Source of the DNA: Marinomonas vulgaris
GTDB lineage: Bacteria > Pseudomonadota > Gammaproteobacteria > Pseudomonadales > Marinomonadaceae
DNA length: 64,000 bases
Reading direction: 5' to 3'
NCBI RefSeq assembly: GCF_018145875.1
Contig: NZ_JAGSSV010000001.1
Span: 124,001-188,000, forward strand
The position numbers were made by a program, and so were the translations under genes. Positions 56,785 through 64,000 of this stretch are shown piece after piece (position 1 is the first letter of the stretch; the number at the start of each line of letters is the position of its first letter). The notes below the pieces were generated by a model. The model had not been told where the DNA came from, did not search any database, and saw only the letters and a list, made by a program, of their open reading frames with translations.

Positions 56785-57176
56785 TAATTCCCAGTAAGCG
56801 CTTTTTTCATGCCGCTGATCTTACGATCCAGTAACATAAAGCTGGTATCAAACTGCATGGAGTTCTGAGCGTATTCCGCTTGCTCTCTTTGCATATCGAC
56901 AGTATTGCCATCTAATGAGGGCTGATTGGCATTGCGAAAAAGTAAGCCTTCAGGTTCACCCGAAAAACCTTTTGTCGACATATGACGAGAATGCGTTCCA
57001 GCAAGGGGCAACTTGCCACTTTCGTCATTAAAAATAGAATCAAAGGAAATATCTCTTGCTTTGTAATTTGGGGTATCCGCATTGGCTATGTTGTTTGCCA
57101 ACACTGCCGCGCGCGCACTGCGAAACTGCACCGTCTTGTCATAACCCGCAAATGCATTTTCAAAAGATATCGCCAT
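56784..57176 (-). CDS. flgB: Flagellar proximal rod protein FlgB
   Basis: A FlgB of about 130 residues: AISFENAFAGYDKTVQFRSARAAVLANNIANADTPNYKARDI at the start and DMQREQAEYAQNSMQFDTSFMLLDRKISG at the end. The start at 57176 has GAGGG just upstream and matches the family; the frame is open further upstream but that part crosses the promoter. First gene of flgBCDE, preceded by a sigma-54 promoter. Confidence 0.95.
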   Translation of the reverse strand: MAISFENAFAGYDKTVQFRSARAAVLANNIANADTPNYKARDISFDSIFNDESGKLPLAGTHSRHMSTKGFSGEPEGLLFRNANQPSLDGNTVDMQREQAEYAQNSMQFDTSFMLLDRKISGMKKALTGN

Positions 57177-57221
57177 GTCACCCTCAATGATTCGTCGTAT
57201 TGTTACTGTACAAACAACAAA

Positions 57222-57236
57222 GCAATTATAGTGCCA
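57222..57236 (-). promoter_or_regulatory. Sigma-54 promoter for flgBCDE
   Basis: On the minus strand TGGCAC-TATAA-TTGC, a perfect match to the -24/-12 consensus, 46 bp upstream of the flgB start. FleQ-type activators usually drive such early/middle flagellar promoters in Pseudomonas-like gammaproteobacteria. Confidence 0.9.
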
Positions 57237-57333
57237 AAATAAAAATCCAATGAAATCAATAACTTGCTTAGACGGAAGACAGAAGTGGCAAAAAGCGGCA
57301 ACGAGCTTTAACACAATATAAGAAGGGAAAACT

Positions 57334-57367
57334 AAAAAAGCCCATCTGACGGATCAGTGGGCTTTTA
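57334..57367 (-). terminator. Terminator after cheR
   Basis: On the minus strand AAAAGCCCA-CTGA pairs with TCAG-TGGGCTTTT with a single bulge, followed by six T. It separates the cheV-cheR transcript from flgB. Confidence 0.88.
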
Positions 57368-57392
57368 TGAAATCGAAACAAAAAAACGAACG

Positions 57393-58229
57393 CTATCGAG
57401 GTTTCGCCTTGTAAACAATACCTGGGTGGCATTGCACAATATCAAAGTAATCAGACAAACCACTTAAGGCCTCTGATCCCCCCAAAAACAAATATCCACC
57501 CGGCTTCAAAGCCGCGTGCATTCTTTTTAAAATATCTTGTTTGAGTTCCACCGTGAAATAAATTAGTACATTTCGGCAAAAAATTACATCAAACTTGCCC
57601 AACATAGAAAACGATTCAATCAAATTTAAATGCTTAAACTCAACACGAGCACTCAAGGCTGGTTTTATCTTCCACGTTGAGTCGTTAATTTTTTCAAAAT
57701 AACGGCGCTGTAAATCAGGACCAAGACCACGAGCAATAGCAAGACTGTCGTATTCACCCTGCTTCGCGTGCTTTAAGATGTTAGTACAAATATCCGTCGC
57801 GACTATTTTCTCGCCTGCTTTTAGCGCACCAGGACGCGTCGACTTAAACTCTTCAATCACCATACTGATCGAGTAAGGTTCTTGACCTGTTGACGAAGCT
57901 GCAGACCAAATCCTAAGAGGTGCGCTGGTCATTTCTGGCAAAACTTTTTCTTTGAGGATAGTAAAAGGGTGAACGTCCCGAAACCACAAGGTTTCGTTCG
58001 TTGTCATAGCGTTGATGACTTCTTCCTTTAACTTAGCGCTGCCGATTCTCTCTAACGCATCAACAAGTTGCTCAATTCGAGAAAAGCCTTCTCGCTCTAA
58101 TACCTTACCAAGACGACTGGCGACCAAATATTGCTTATTATCACTCAGAGAAATACCACACACCTTTTGCAGGTAATCTCTGAACCGAATATAACCATTT
58201 GGCGTTATTGCATTTGTACTACTGAGCAT
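57393..58229 (-). CDS. cheR: Chemotaxis protein methyltransferase CheR
   Basis: A CheR of about 278 residues. An N-terminal helical domain (RFRDYLQKVCGISLSDNKQYLVASRLGKVL) precedes the SAM domain with IWSAASSTGQEPYSISM (motif I), DVIFCRNVLIYF and GGYLFLGGSEALSG. It methylates glutamates of chemoreceptors. Start at 58229 (MLSSTN) is chosen because GGAG lies five bases upstream. It follows cheV by 60 bp, the usual pair in Pseudomonas and relatives. Confidence 0.95.
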   Translation of the reverse strand: MLSSTNAITPNGYIRFRDYLQKVCGISLSDNKQYLVASRLGKVLEREGFSRIEQLVDALERIGSAKLKEEVINAMTTNETLWFRDVHPFTILKEKVLPEMTSAPLRIWSAASSTGQEPYSISMVIEEFKSTRPGALKAGEKIVATDICTNILKHAKQGEYDSLAIARGLGPDLQRRYFEKINDSTWKIKPALSARVEFKHLNLIESFSMLGKFDVIFCRNVLIYFTVELKQDILKRMHAALKPGGYLFLGGSEALSGLSDYFDIVQCHPGIVYKAKPR

Positions 58230-58289
58230 CACAACTCCATAAGTGACGGACACAATAAAACTGAGCCCGATACGTCCACTGCTTAACCA

Positions 58290-59222
58290 TTATTCATCAG
58301 ATTGTACATGCACGGTTTCTATCGCTAATCGAGCCAACTCGTCAGGCTGGAATTTCGCCAAAAAGCCATCAGCACCCACTTTCTTCACCATGGCTTCATT
58401 AAATACACCACTTAGTGACGTGTGTAAAAGAATAAATAGATCTTGTAAACGGCTGTCGTTACGAATCGCCGTCGTGAGCGTGTAACCGTCCATTTCTGGC
58501 ATTTCAATATCAGAAATAACCATTGAGAACTCTTTGGTGACGTCTTTACCTTCTGCCACTAAAGATTGAAGGTAATCTAATGCTTCGCGGCCATCGCACA
58601 ACACAGTTGTTGCAAAACCTACCTGCTCCATACAACGCTTGATTTGCTTTCGCGCCACAGATGAATCGTCAACAATAAGAATATGGTGTTTTTGAGCATT
58701 TTCTGTCACACCAGCGTTGACGATACCATCTGAAATATCTTGGCGAGTCGGTGCGACTTCCGAAAGAATTTGCTCAACATCGATAATTTCGACCATTTCT
58801 TTGTCAACCTGACACACCGCCGTTAAGTAGTTGTCATTTAACAAACCTTTTGGTGGCGGCTGAATATCGCTCCAGTTCATGTTGACGATGCGCTCAACGC
58901 CTCGCACTAGGAAACCCTGAATGCGACGGTTGTATTCGGTGATAATAACGAAACACTGGCTGATGTTTTCCATAGGACTTGCGCCCGTTGCCAACCCTAA
59001 ATCTAAAATAGGGATGGTGCCACCACGAATATGTGCAACGCCACGCACAACCGGTGAACTATGAGGCATGGTTGTTAGTTTAGGGCACTGCAATACTTCT
59101 TTCACTTTAAATACGTTGATACCGTAAATTTGCTTACCATTCAGGCGGAATAACAGCAATTCAAGTCGGTTCTCTCCTACCAGCTGTGTACGTTGGTTAA
59201 CAGTATCCAAAACTCCAGCCAT
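58290..59222 (-). CDS. cheV: Chemotaxis coupling/receiver protein CheV
   Basis: A CheV of about 310 residues. The N-terminal CheW-like domain is visible (ELLLFRLNGKQIYGINVFKVKEVLQCP, VVRGVAHIRGGTIPILDLG). The C-terminal receiver has its acidic pocket (HILIVDDSS), the phospho-acceptor aspartate in MVISDIEMPEMDGY and the T/S and lysine (LHTSL, AKFQP). It links receptors to CheA with phosphorylation control. Start at 59222 (MAGV) has GGAGG six bases upstream. Confidence 0.96.
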   Translation of the reverse strand: MAGVLDTVNQRTQLVGENRLELLLFRLNGKQIYGINVFKVKEVLQCPKLTTMPHSSPVVRGVAHIRGGTIPILDLGLATGASPMENISQCFVIITEYNRRIQGFLVRGVERIVNMNWSDIQPPPKGLLNDNYLTAVCQVDKEMVEIIDVEQILSEVAPTRQDISDGIVNAGVTENAQKHHILIVDDSSVARKQIKRCMEQVGFATTVLCDGREALDYLQSLVAEGKDVTKEFSMVISDIEMPEMDGYTLTTAIRNDSRLQDLFILLHTSLSGVFNEAMVKKVGADGFLAKFQPDELARLAIETVHVQSDE

Positions 59223-59365
59223 ATACGCCTCCAAAATGTCTTAGCACTACTCTGAGGTTTTCCCTCAAAATTGTTAAAATGTTTCATCCAATGATAAAGT
59301 GATTTCCAATAATTTACTAACTATCTTACCTATAACGACAGATTAATCATTGAAGAGAGTCAATC

Positions 59366-60058
59366 ATGCGTATCACAAGGCTTGTTGTAGCCTTTTTCTG
59401 TGTTCAAGCGGGTTTTACGTTTGCCTTGTCGACTAAAGAGCACATCGATCAGTTTATCCGCCAAACGGAAATTCCGCGCCTGACAGAAATATACCCAGAT
59501 GCAACCATAGAGATCACACTCAATAACCTGGCAGCGCTTAATTATTTGCCTGCATGCGACAGCCAATCACTCAGTGTTGTCAACCAAAGACCCGATGCAA
59601 CGGGTCGTACCAATTATGAAATTCGCTGCGACACACCCATTTGGAAATCTTATGTTCCCGTTACACAATCTATCACTATTCCAGCCGTGAAAAGCAGCCG
59701 CCCTATCAGTCGTGGGCAAATAATAAACCGTACTAATACCGACATTGGAGACGTAGAGATATCCACACTACGCGGCAGTGTATATACACCAAAAACCCCC
59801 CCTTATGGCTTAATCGCTTCGCGCAATATCCGCATCAACACCGTCATCACGGATTCCCTCACCAACCAGCCAGATCTGATAAAAAAAGGCGACGTGGTGC
59901 TCATTACCGCAAGTAGCGGCAGCATTACGGTAAGAATGAACGGCATCGCATTAGAAAGCGGCATTAAAGGCCAGCAAATACGCGTCAAAAACACCAGCTC
60001 TGAACGAATTGTATACGCCAAAGTTGTAACTGACAGTGAGGTTCTTGTAAACTATTGA
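59366..60058 (+). CDS. flgA: Flagellar P-ring assembly chaperone FlgA
   Basis: A 230-residue periplasmic protein with a signal peptide (MRITRLVVAFFCVQAGFTFA). The C-terminal SAF-type domain is clear (SRPISRGQIINRTNTDIGDVEISTLRG, GLIASRNIRINTVIT, GDVVLITASSGSITVRMNGIALESG, GQQIRVKN). It helps FlgI assemble. Divergent from cheV, and followed by flgM with its own promoter. Confidence 0.94.
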   Translation: MRITRLVVAFFCVQAGFTFALSTKEHIDQFIRQTEIPRLTEIYPDATIEITLNNLAALNYLPACDSQSLSVVNQRPDATGRTNYEIRCDTPIWKSYVPVTQSITIPAVKSSRPISRGQIINRTNTDIGDVEISTLRGSVYTPKTPPYGLIASRNIRINTVITDSLTNQPDLIKKGDVVLITASSGSITVRMNGIALESGIKGQQIRVKNTSSERIVYAKVVTDSEVLVNY

Positions 60059-60107
60059 CGTAGATTCAATCGGCCATTTTAATATCGTTTTTTGTCGTGC
60101 TTTTTAT

Positions 60108-60134
60108 TAAAGTTTCGATGGATCGAGCCGACAA
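60108..60134 (+). promoter_or_regulatory. Sigma-28 (FliA) promoter for flgM
   Basis: TAAA, 15 bases, then GCCGACAA: one mismatch to the FliA consensus, 36 bp upstream of flgM. FliA thereby drives its own anti-sigma factor. Confidence 0.85.
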
Positions 60135-60170
60135 CATAGACAGGCAAATCATTAAAGGGCGGAAAACCCA

Positions 60171-60485
60171 ATGGCAATACAATTTACAGGTCTATCGAAC
60201 CAAGGCAACATCAACAAAAGCGAACGCTTTCAAAAAGACGATGTAGCAGGTAGAACACCAGAGAAACAAGACACCATTCAAAGTGGCGGAACCCTTGCGG
60301 AAGATACCGTAAAGTTGAGTGGTACTGCACAAACACTACAGAGCCAACAATCAAAAATCAGTGATCTTCCAGAAGTAGATATGGATAAAGTCGAGCAAAT
60401 TAAAAATGCTATTGCTGCAGGTGAATATAAAATCGACACTCAAAAGCTAGCAAGCAATATGGCGTCGATGGATTCTTTATTCTGA
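60171..60485 (+). CDS. flgM: Anti-sigma-28 factor FlgM
   Basis: A 104-residue FlgM. The N-terminal half is polar and disordered; DTVKLSGTAQ and the C-terminal VDMDKVEQIKNAIAAGEYKIDTQKLASNM are the FliA-binding helices. It holds FliA inactive until exported through the finished hook. Upstream of flgN in the standard flgAMN order. Confidence 0.95.
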   Translation: MAIQFTGLSNQGNINKSERFQKDDVAGRTPEKQDTIQSGGTLAEDTVKLSGTAQTLQSQQSKISDLPEVDMDKVEQIKNAIAAGEYKIDTQKLASNMASMDSLF

Positions 60486-60522
60486 TCGACTCTCTTAGTT
60501 TTGCCACTAACCGGCACACCTT

Positions 60523-61002
60523 ATGATTCCACTTGCCCCTGTATTTGAAAGAAGCAAAGCCATATTACAACGCCTGTCTGAGCTTCTTGATGAAGAACGG
60601 TTTGCTTACGGTAAACTAGACACCGACATCATCGTCAGCCTATCCAAACAAAAGCAAGATTTACTCGACGAAATGAACCAACTTAATGAGAAACGCATCA
60701 ACATTCTCATTAAATTTGGCGTTGTCGATAAAAGAAGCCCTTCAGAAGACGCCTTCAAGCAATGGCTGGCGCAGCAAGACAGCACCATGGATGTCATCCG
60801 CTTATTAATGCAAGAATGTGAACAATTACTTAAGCACTGCAAAGTGAAAAACAACACCAACGCCAGAGTGCTCAACACATTGCAGAAGCGTAATAAGTAC
60901 CTGTTTGAGTTGCTGCAAGGCCACAGCAGTAAAAACAAGGTGTACACTTCGAAGGGATCGACTCGCCCTATTAGCAGCAAACAAACGTTAGGTCGGGCTT
61001 AA
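60523..61002 (+). CDS. flgN: Flagellar export chaperone FlgN
   Basis: A 159-residue helical protein with FlgN-like features: an N-terminal coiled-coil stretch (LLDEERFAYGKLDTDIIVSLSKQKQDLLDEMNQLNEKR) and a C-terminal polar tail. FlgN is the export chaperone for FlgK and FlgL, encoded downstream of flgM. Confidence 0.9.
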   Translation: MIPLAPVFERSKAILQRLSELLDEERFAYGKLDTDIIVSLSKQKQDLLDEMNQLNEKRINILIKFGVVDKRSPSEDAFKQWLAQQDSTMDVIRLLMQECEQLLKHCKVKNNTNARVLNTLQKRNKYLFELLQGHSSKNKVYTSKGSTRPISSKQTLGRA

Positions 61003-61040
61003 TAGATTATAGAGAAAAGCGCTTTGAAGAAAGGATGACT

Positions 61041-61487
61041 ATGCTTCACTTGAAAATCCCACCACCCGTTATTTTTGTTTTGTCTGCGGCGAGTATGTTT
61101 GCCCTATCTGACTTTGAAGTGAAACTAGCTATGTGGCGCTTAATCAGCAGTACTGCACTTTGGGCCGTGGCATCCGTCATTGCTCTTGCGTCCATATGGT
61201 CTTTTCTTCAAGCGAAAACAACGGTCAACCCGCACCACCCCCACAAATCCAGTACGCTGATTGTCGCCGGTATTTTCTGTTACTCTCGTAACCCTATGTA
61301 CCTATCTCTTGTCGCACTCTTACTTGGTTGGAGCTGCTTACTTTCCGGCTATTGGAACCTGTTACCCATTGTCGGGTTTATTGCTTACATTCACTATTTT
61401 CAAATCAAACCGGAAGAAGAAGTTTTAGCAAATAAATTTGGCAAAGAGTATCGAGACTACATAAAAAAAGTGCGTCGCTGGCTATAA
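61041..61487 (+). CDS. Isoprenylcysteine methyltransferase-like membrane protein (PEMT/ICMT family)
   Basis: A small membrane protein of about 148 residues with four hydrophobic segments. The C-terminal SAM-binding signature of the family is complete: GIFCYSRNPMYLSLVALLLGW (the R-N-P-M-Y core) and EEEVLANKFGKEYRDYIKKVRRW. Substrate unknown. Start at 61041 is preferred because AAGGA lies six bases upstream; an ATG two codons earlier overlaps that site. Not clearly linked to flagellar genes on the left or the sigma factor on the right. Confidence 0.88.
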   Translation: MLHLKIPPPVIFVLSAASMFALSDFEVKLAMWRLISSTALWAVASVIALASIWSFLQAKTTVNPHHPHKSSTLIVAGIFCYSRNPMYLSLVALLLGWSCLLSGYWNLLPIVGFIAYIHYFQIKPEEEVLANKFGKEYRDYIKKVRRWL

Positions 61488-61667
61488 ACAGGTTGAAAAC
61501 CTGAACTGTACGGCCGTTACTCATCGTAACAGCAATAGTCATTTTTTCATTTTATAATGGCCAGATGATGGCATAACACTGCATCAGTCGAGCAGAAAGC
61601 CTTTTTGTGAGTGAAATACCATAGAGCAACACTCATTTTTCATCCATGTCTTATACGTGCCTGCCTT

Positions 61668-62237
61668 ATGAATCAACCCAATCTGCCTGAGCAACACACA
61701 AGTGAGTCATTGAGTCGACTTCTGAACCAAGTCGCTCAAAAAGACAAACACGCCTTTTCTGTATTATACGAAGCCACTCATCGGAAACTTTTTGGTGTTG
61801 TTTACCGTATCTTAAAGCATCAGGCATTATCGGAAGAAATATTGCAGGAGGTGTATCTTAAGATCTGGGACAAAGCCTCTAGTTACAGCGCCAGCGTTGC
61901 GTCGCCTATGACATGGATGATCACCATTGCCAGAAACAGAACCATCGACGAAGTAAGACGTAATCAGATACCCAGCAGTGAGGAAGACGTAGATTTTGAC
62001 GCCATTCCAGACGACTCAATGATGCCCGATGAGACATTTTACAAAAGTCGAGAGTTAGTCAAGTTAGAAGCCTGTTTAGATGGGCTTGATTCCCCTCGTG
62101 CAGAAATGATTAAAGCCGCTTATTTAGAAGGCCTCTCTCGCCAAGAACTTGCTGAACACTTTCATCAGCCAATAGGAACCATAAAAACCTGGCTTCATCG
62201 CAGCATAAAACAGCTGCAAGGGTGCATGACGTTATGA
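61668..62237 (+). CDS. ECF sigma factor (RpoE/SigK-like)
   Basis: An ECF sigma factor of about 189 residues. Region 2 is AFSVLYEATHRKLFGVVYRILKHQALSEEILQEVYLKIWDKA; region 4 is EMIKAAYLEGLSRQELAEHFHQPIGTIKTWLHRSIKQL. It overlaps the next gene (ATGA), which encodes an RskA-like anti-sigma factor, so the two form a regulatory pair of the RpoE/SigK type that responds to envelope or oxidative signals. Start at 61668 (MNQPNL) is the first ATG; the frame is open upstream. Confidence 0.92.
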   Translation: MNQPNLPEQHTSESLSRLLNQVAQKDKHAFSVLYEATHRKLFGVVYRILKHQALSEEILQEVYLKIWDKASSYSASVASPMTWMITIARNRTIDEVRRNQIPSSEEDVDFDAIPDDSMMPDETFYKSRELVKLEACLDGLDSPRAEMIKAAYLEGLSRQELAEHFHQPIGTIKTWLHRSIKQLQGCMTL

Positions 62238-62995
62238 ACAAAGACGACGAAGTAAATATTAACCTACAAGCAGCAGAATATGTGCTTGGCACACTCGACA
62301 AAGCAGAACGCGCTTTTGTGGAAAACGCACGCCTGAACCGTCCAGAACTCCAACAAGCCATTAATCAGTGGCAAGGCTATTTCTCAGGGCTAAACGACTA
62401 CAGCACAGAAGCAACCCCAAGAAGCGAATTGTTCAATGATATCTTGGCAAAGCTTGATCAACAGGATAGCAATTTAGAAAGTACGCCTAACATCACCACA
62501 GCAATGGCTGCAGATAATATTATTGACTTACAAAGCATACGCAGGAAACTCAAACGCTGGCGACTAATAGCCATTAGCACCTCAGCCATTGCAGCGTGTT
62601 TGGCTGTTTTTATGGTCGTCAAACCACCTGTTACCTTAAATGGCCAAAGCAATGCTCCTTTTGTTGCTGTGTTTCAAGCGGATGATAGCCAACCGGCTTT
62701 TATTATGTCATTGGATATAAACACTCAGCAGCTGACTGTCCGTCCCGTCATGGCACAGGAACAAGCAGGTAAAACCTATCAGTTATGGATCAAATCTGAC
62801 GATATTGGCCCTGCACCTAAATCGTTAGGTTTGCTTACCAATGTGTCCGCACCAATACAAAAACGCATTGGCTACGAAGCTGGAGTGATTCGTAACGCAA
62901 CTTTTGGTATTAGCGTTGAACCCATGGGAGGATCACCAACGGGCTCCCCAACGGGGCCTGCTATTCATGGCAAACTTTACCCTACCGCCCTGTAA
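62234..62995 (+). CDS. RskA-family anti-sigma factor
   Basis: An anti-sigma factor of about 253 residues. The N-terminal cytoplasmic domain has INLQAAEYVLGTLDKAERAFVE, typical of RskA-like proteins, then a single membrane segment near residue 110 (LIAISTSAIAACLAVFMVV) and a periplasmic RskA domain (LDINTQQLTVRPVMAQEQAGKTYQLWIKSDD). It would hold the overlapping sigma factor at the membrane. The short tail repeats GSPTGSPTGPA. Confidence 0.9.
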   Translation: MNKDDEVNINLQAAEYVLGTLDKAERAFVENARLNRPELQQAINQWQGYFSGLNDYSTEATPRSELFNDILAKLDQQDSNLESTPNITTAMAADNIIDLQSIRRKLKRWRLIAISTSAIAACLAVFMVVKPPVTLNGQSNAPFVAVFQADDSQPAFIMSLDINTQQLTVRPVMAQEQAGKTYQLWIKSDDIGPAPKSLGLLTNVSAPIQKRIGYEAGVIRNATFGISVEPMGGSPTGSPTGPAIHGKLYPTAL

Positions 62996-63009
62996 CTCAC
63001 ACTTTTGCC

Positions 63010-63048
63010 TGTGTCTTTGCGCTCTTATCATTTCATTACAAAGACACA
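63010..63048. repeat. Inverted repeat after the anti-sigma gene
   Basis: TGTGTCTTTG and CAAAGACACA, a perfect 10-bp stem separated by 19 bases. It begins 14 bases after the anti-sigma stop codon. No T run follows, so it is not a classical terminator; it may protect the 3' end or be a protein site. Confidence 0.5.
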
Positions 63049-63251
63049 TGTAAACCCAGTTTTGTTAACACAGTTACAAATGTCGCTAAAATGTATCTGT
63101 AAAAACTAAGCAGGTAACATACGCCTTACAAAATCCTATTTTTAATGTAACAAGACTACAAAAAGCTCATAGGCCTCATGTAAAACTCCTCTTAAAATAT
63201 TACTCATAGTTTGAATAGATAAAAATAAAGAGACAAAGAGAGGTACACACT

Positions 63252-63881
63252 ATGAGCATTTTCATCAAAACACTAAGCACATTGACGATTTTTCTTACGT
63301 TAAGCGGCTCTATTGCGGCAGAAAGCTTGTACAGCAACAACCCTCAATCTCGCATTATGGACTCAGACACGGATGGTGTCATCGACGCCCGTGATGTCTG
63401 CGCCAACACTATTCCAGGCACGGCTGTGGACAATTATGGCTGCAATAAAATCACCGAAAAACGCCTCACAGTGCAACTTAACGTACTGTTTGATTCCGGT
63501 GACGCTCAAGTAAAACCACGCTTTTATTCTGAGTTAAGAAAACTAGCGGTTTTTTTACAAGACAACCCAGCTACCTCCGCCGTCATTGAAGGTCATACAG
63601 ATAACACAGGATCGAATGAAGCAAACCGCTCTTTGTCACAGCAACGCGCTGATGCCATTGCAGATGTGTTAGTGGACAGCTTTAGAATTCACCAACACCG
63701 CATCAAAGGCATTGGTTACGGTGAAAACAACCCTGTTGATACAAACGAAACAGAAACCGGCCGTAAGAACAACCGTCGTGTCGTCGCTGAAGTCTTCGCC
63801 AAACAACAATCACAACCGCAACGTTGGACAGTATTTAGCGTTGATAAAAACCAAAACGTCGCATTGAATAACCAGTACTAA
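63252..63881 (+). CDS. OmpA-family outer membrane protein
   Basis: A 209-residue exported protein. A signal peptide (SIFIKTLSTLTIFLTLSGSIAA) is followed by a thrombospondin type 3-like calcium loop (MDSDTDGVIDARDVCANTIPGTAVDNYGC) and the OmpA C-terminal peptidoglycan-binding domain (VIEGHTDNTGSNEANRSLSQQRADAI, GYGENNPVDTNETETGRKNNRRV). It would tie the envelope to the cell wall. It starts 256 bp after the anti-sigma gene and may be its target, but this is only suggested by position. Confidence 0.92.
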   Translation: MSIFIKTLSTLTIFLTLSGSIAAESLYSNNPQSRIMDSDTDGVIDARDVCANTIPGTAVDNYGCNKITEKRLTVQLNVLFDSGDAQVKPRFYSELRKLAVFLQDNPATSAVIEGHTDNTGSNEANRSLSQQRADAIADVLVDSFRIHQHRIKGIGYGENNPVDTNETETGRKNNRRVVAEVFAKQQSQPQRWTVFSVDKNQNVALNNQY

Positions 63882-63935
63882 TTTTATTCAACGTATTCAA
63901 TTAGATAGTGCTTGCTGATATGATAGATTTATTGT

Positions 63936-64000
63936 GTCCCCGTAGCTCAGCTGGATAGAGCAATCCCCTCCTAAGGGATAGGTCGCAGGTTCAAATCCCG
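63936..64000 (+). tRNA. tRNA-Arg (CCT anticodon), 3' end outside the window
   Basis: Acceptor strand GTCCCCG, TA, D-arm GCTC-AGCTGGATA-GAGC, anticodon arm ATCCC-CTCCTAA-GGGAT giving anticodon CCT, then the T-arm beginning GCAGGTTCAAATCCCG at the edge. The 3' acceptor strand is cut off by the window end. Confidence 0.95.

Noticed and set aside
57177..57314. 46-residue N-terminal extension of FlgB
   Set aside because: It crosses the sigma-54 promoter and does not match FlgB proteins.
63010..63048. Hairpin after the anti-sigma gene as a rho-independent terminator
   Set aside because: The loop is long (19 bases) and no T run follows the stem.

Overview
The window reads as a chromosomal segment of a motile, probably marine gammaproteobacterium. 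The flagellar gene order (flgAMN, cheV-cheR, flgBCDEFGHIJKL, flagellins, flaG-fliD-fliS), the sigma-54 and sigma-28 promoter types, a pseudaminic-acid glycosylation set and the parE-yqiA-yqiB-nudF block fit Oceanospirillales, with Marinomonas the closest guess. That genus call is inference from gene content, not from a search.

Layout. 1-7.9 kb: an MFS transporter tail, the divergent argO/argP pair, galU, an AEC transporter, and a ykoF-thiXZY transport operon for a thiamine precursor behind a TPP riboswitch. 8.1-8.7 kb: a parDE toxin-antitoxin pair. 8.7-22.2 kb: a complete type I-E CRISPR-Cas locus, all read on the minus strand: cas3, cse1, cse2, cas7, cas5, cas6e, a KilA-N-domain gene, cas1, cas2, an AT-rich leader and a 62-repeat/61-spacer array. 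A frame-broken WYL regulator of the BrxR/CapW type lies directly upstream of cas3. 23-31 kb: housekeeping genes (methyltransferase, aromatic aminotransferase, YecA-like protein, topoisomerase IV subunit B, yqiA, yqiB, nudF, tag). 31-38 kb: pseudaminic acid synthesis (pseB, pseC, pseF facing pseG, pseI) and a Maf flagellin glycosyltransferase. 38-61 kb: flagellar genes. 61-64 kb: a membrane methyltransferase, an ECF sigma/anti-sigma pair, an OmpA-like protein and the start of a tRNA-Arg.

How the parts work together. The flagellar block is ordered by promoter class: a sigma-54 site precedes flgB, and sigma-28 sites precede flgK, both flagellins and flgM. The pse genes make the nonulosonic acid that the Maf protein would attach to the two flagellins; no pseH is visible. 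In the CRISPR locus, Cas3, Cascade, adaptation and the array lie in one direction.

Most notable points: (1) a KilA-N gene placed inside the cas operon between cas6e and cas1, overlapping the cas1 start and carrying a perfect 32-bp palindrome in its reading frame; (2) two spacers from opposite strands of the same target that overlap by 18 nt, so each shows the flank of the other and both give a 5'-AAG PAM; (3) two repeats whose PAM-derived base is changed; (4) the decayed BrxR/CapW-type regulator beside cas3; (5) an HD-GYP-like protein with a broken HD pair in the flgKL operon; (6) long acidic insertions in FliD and FlgH.
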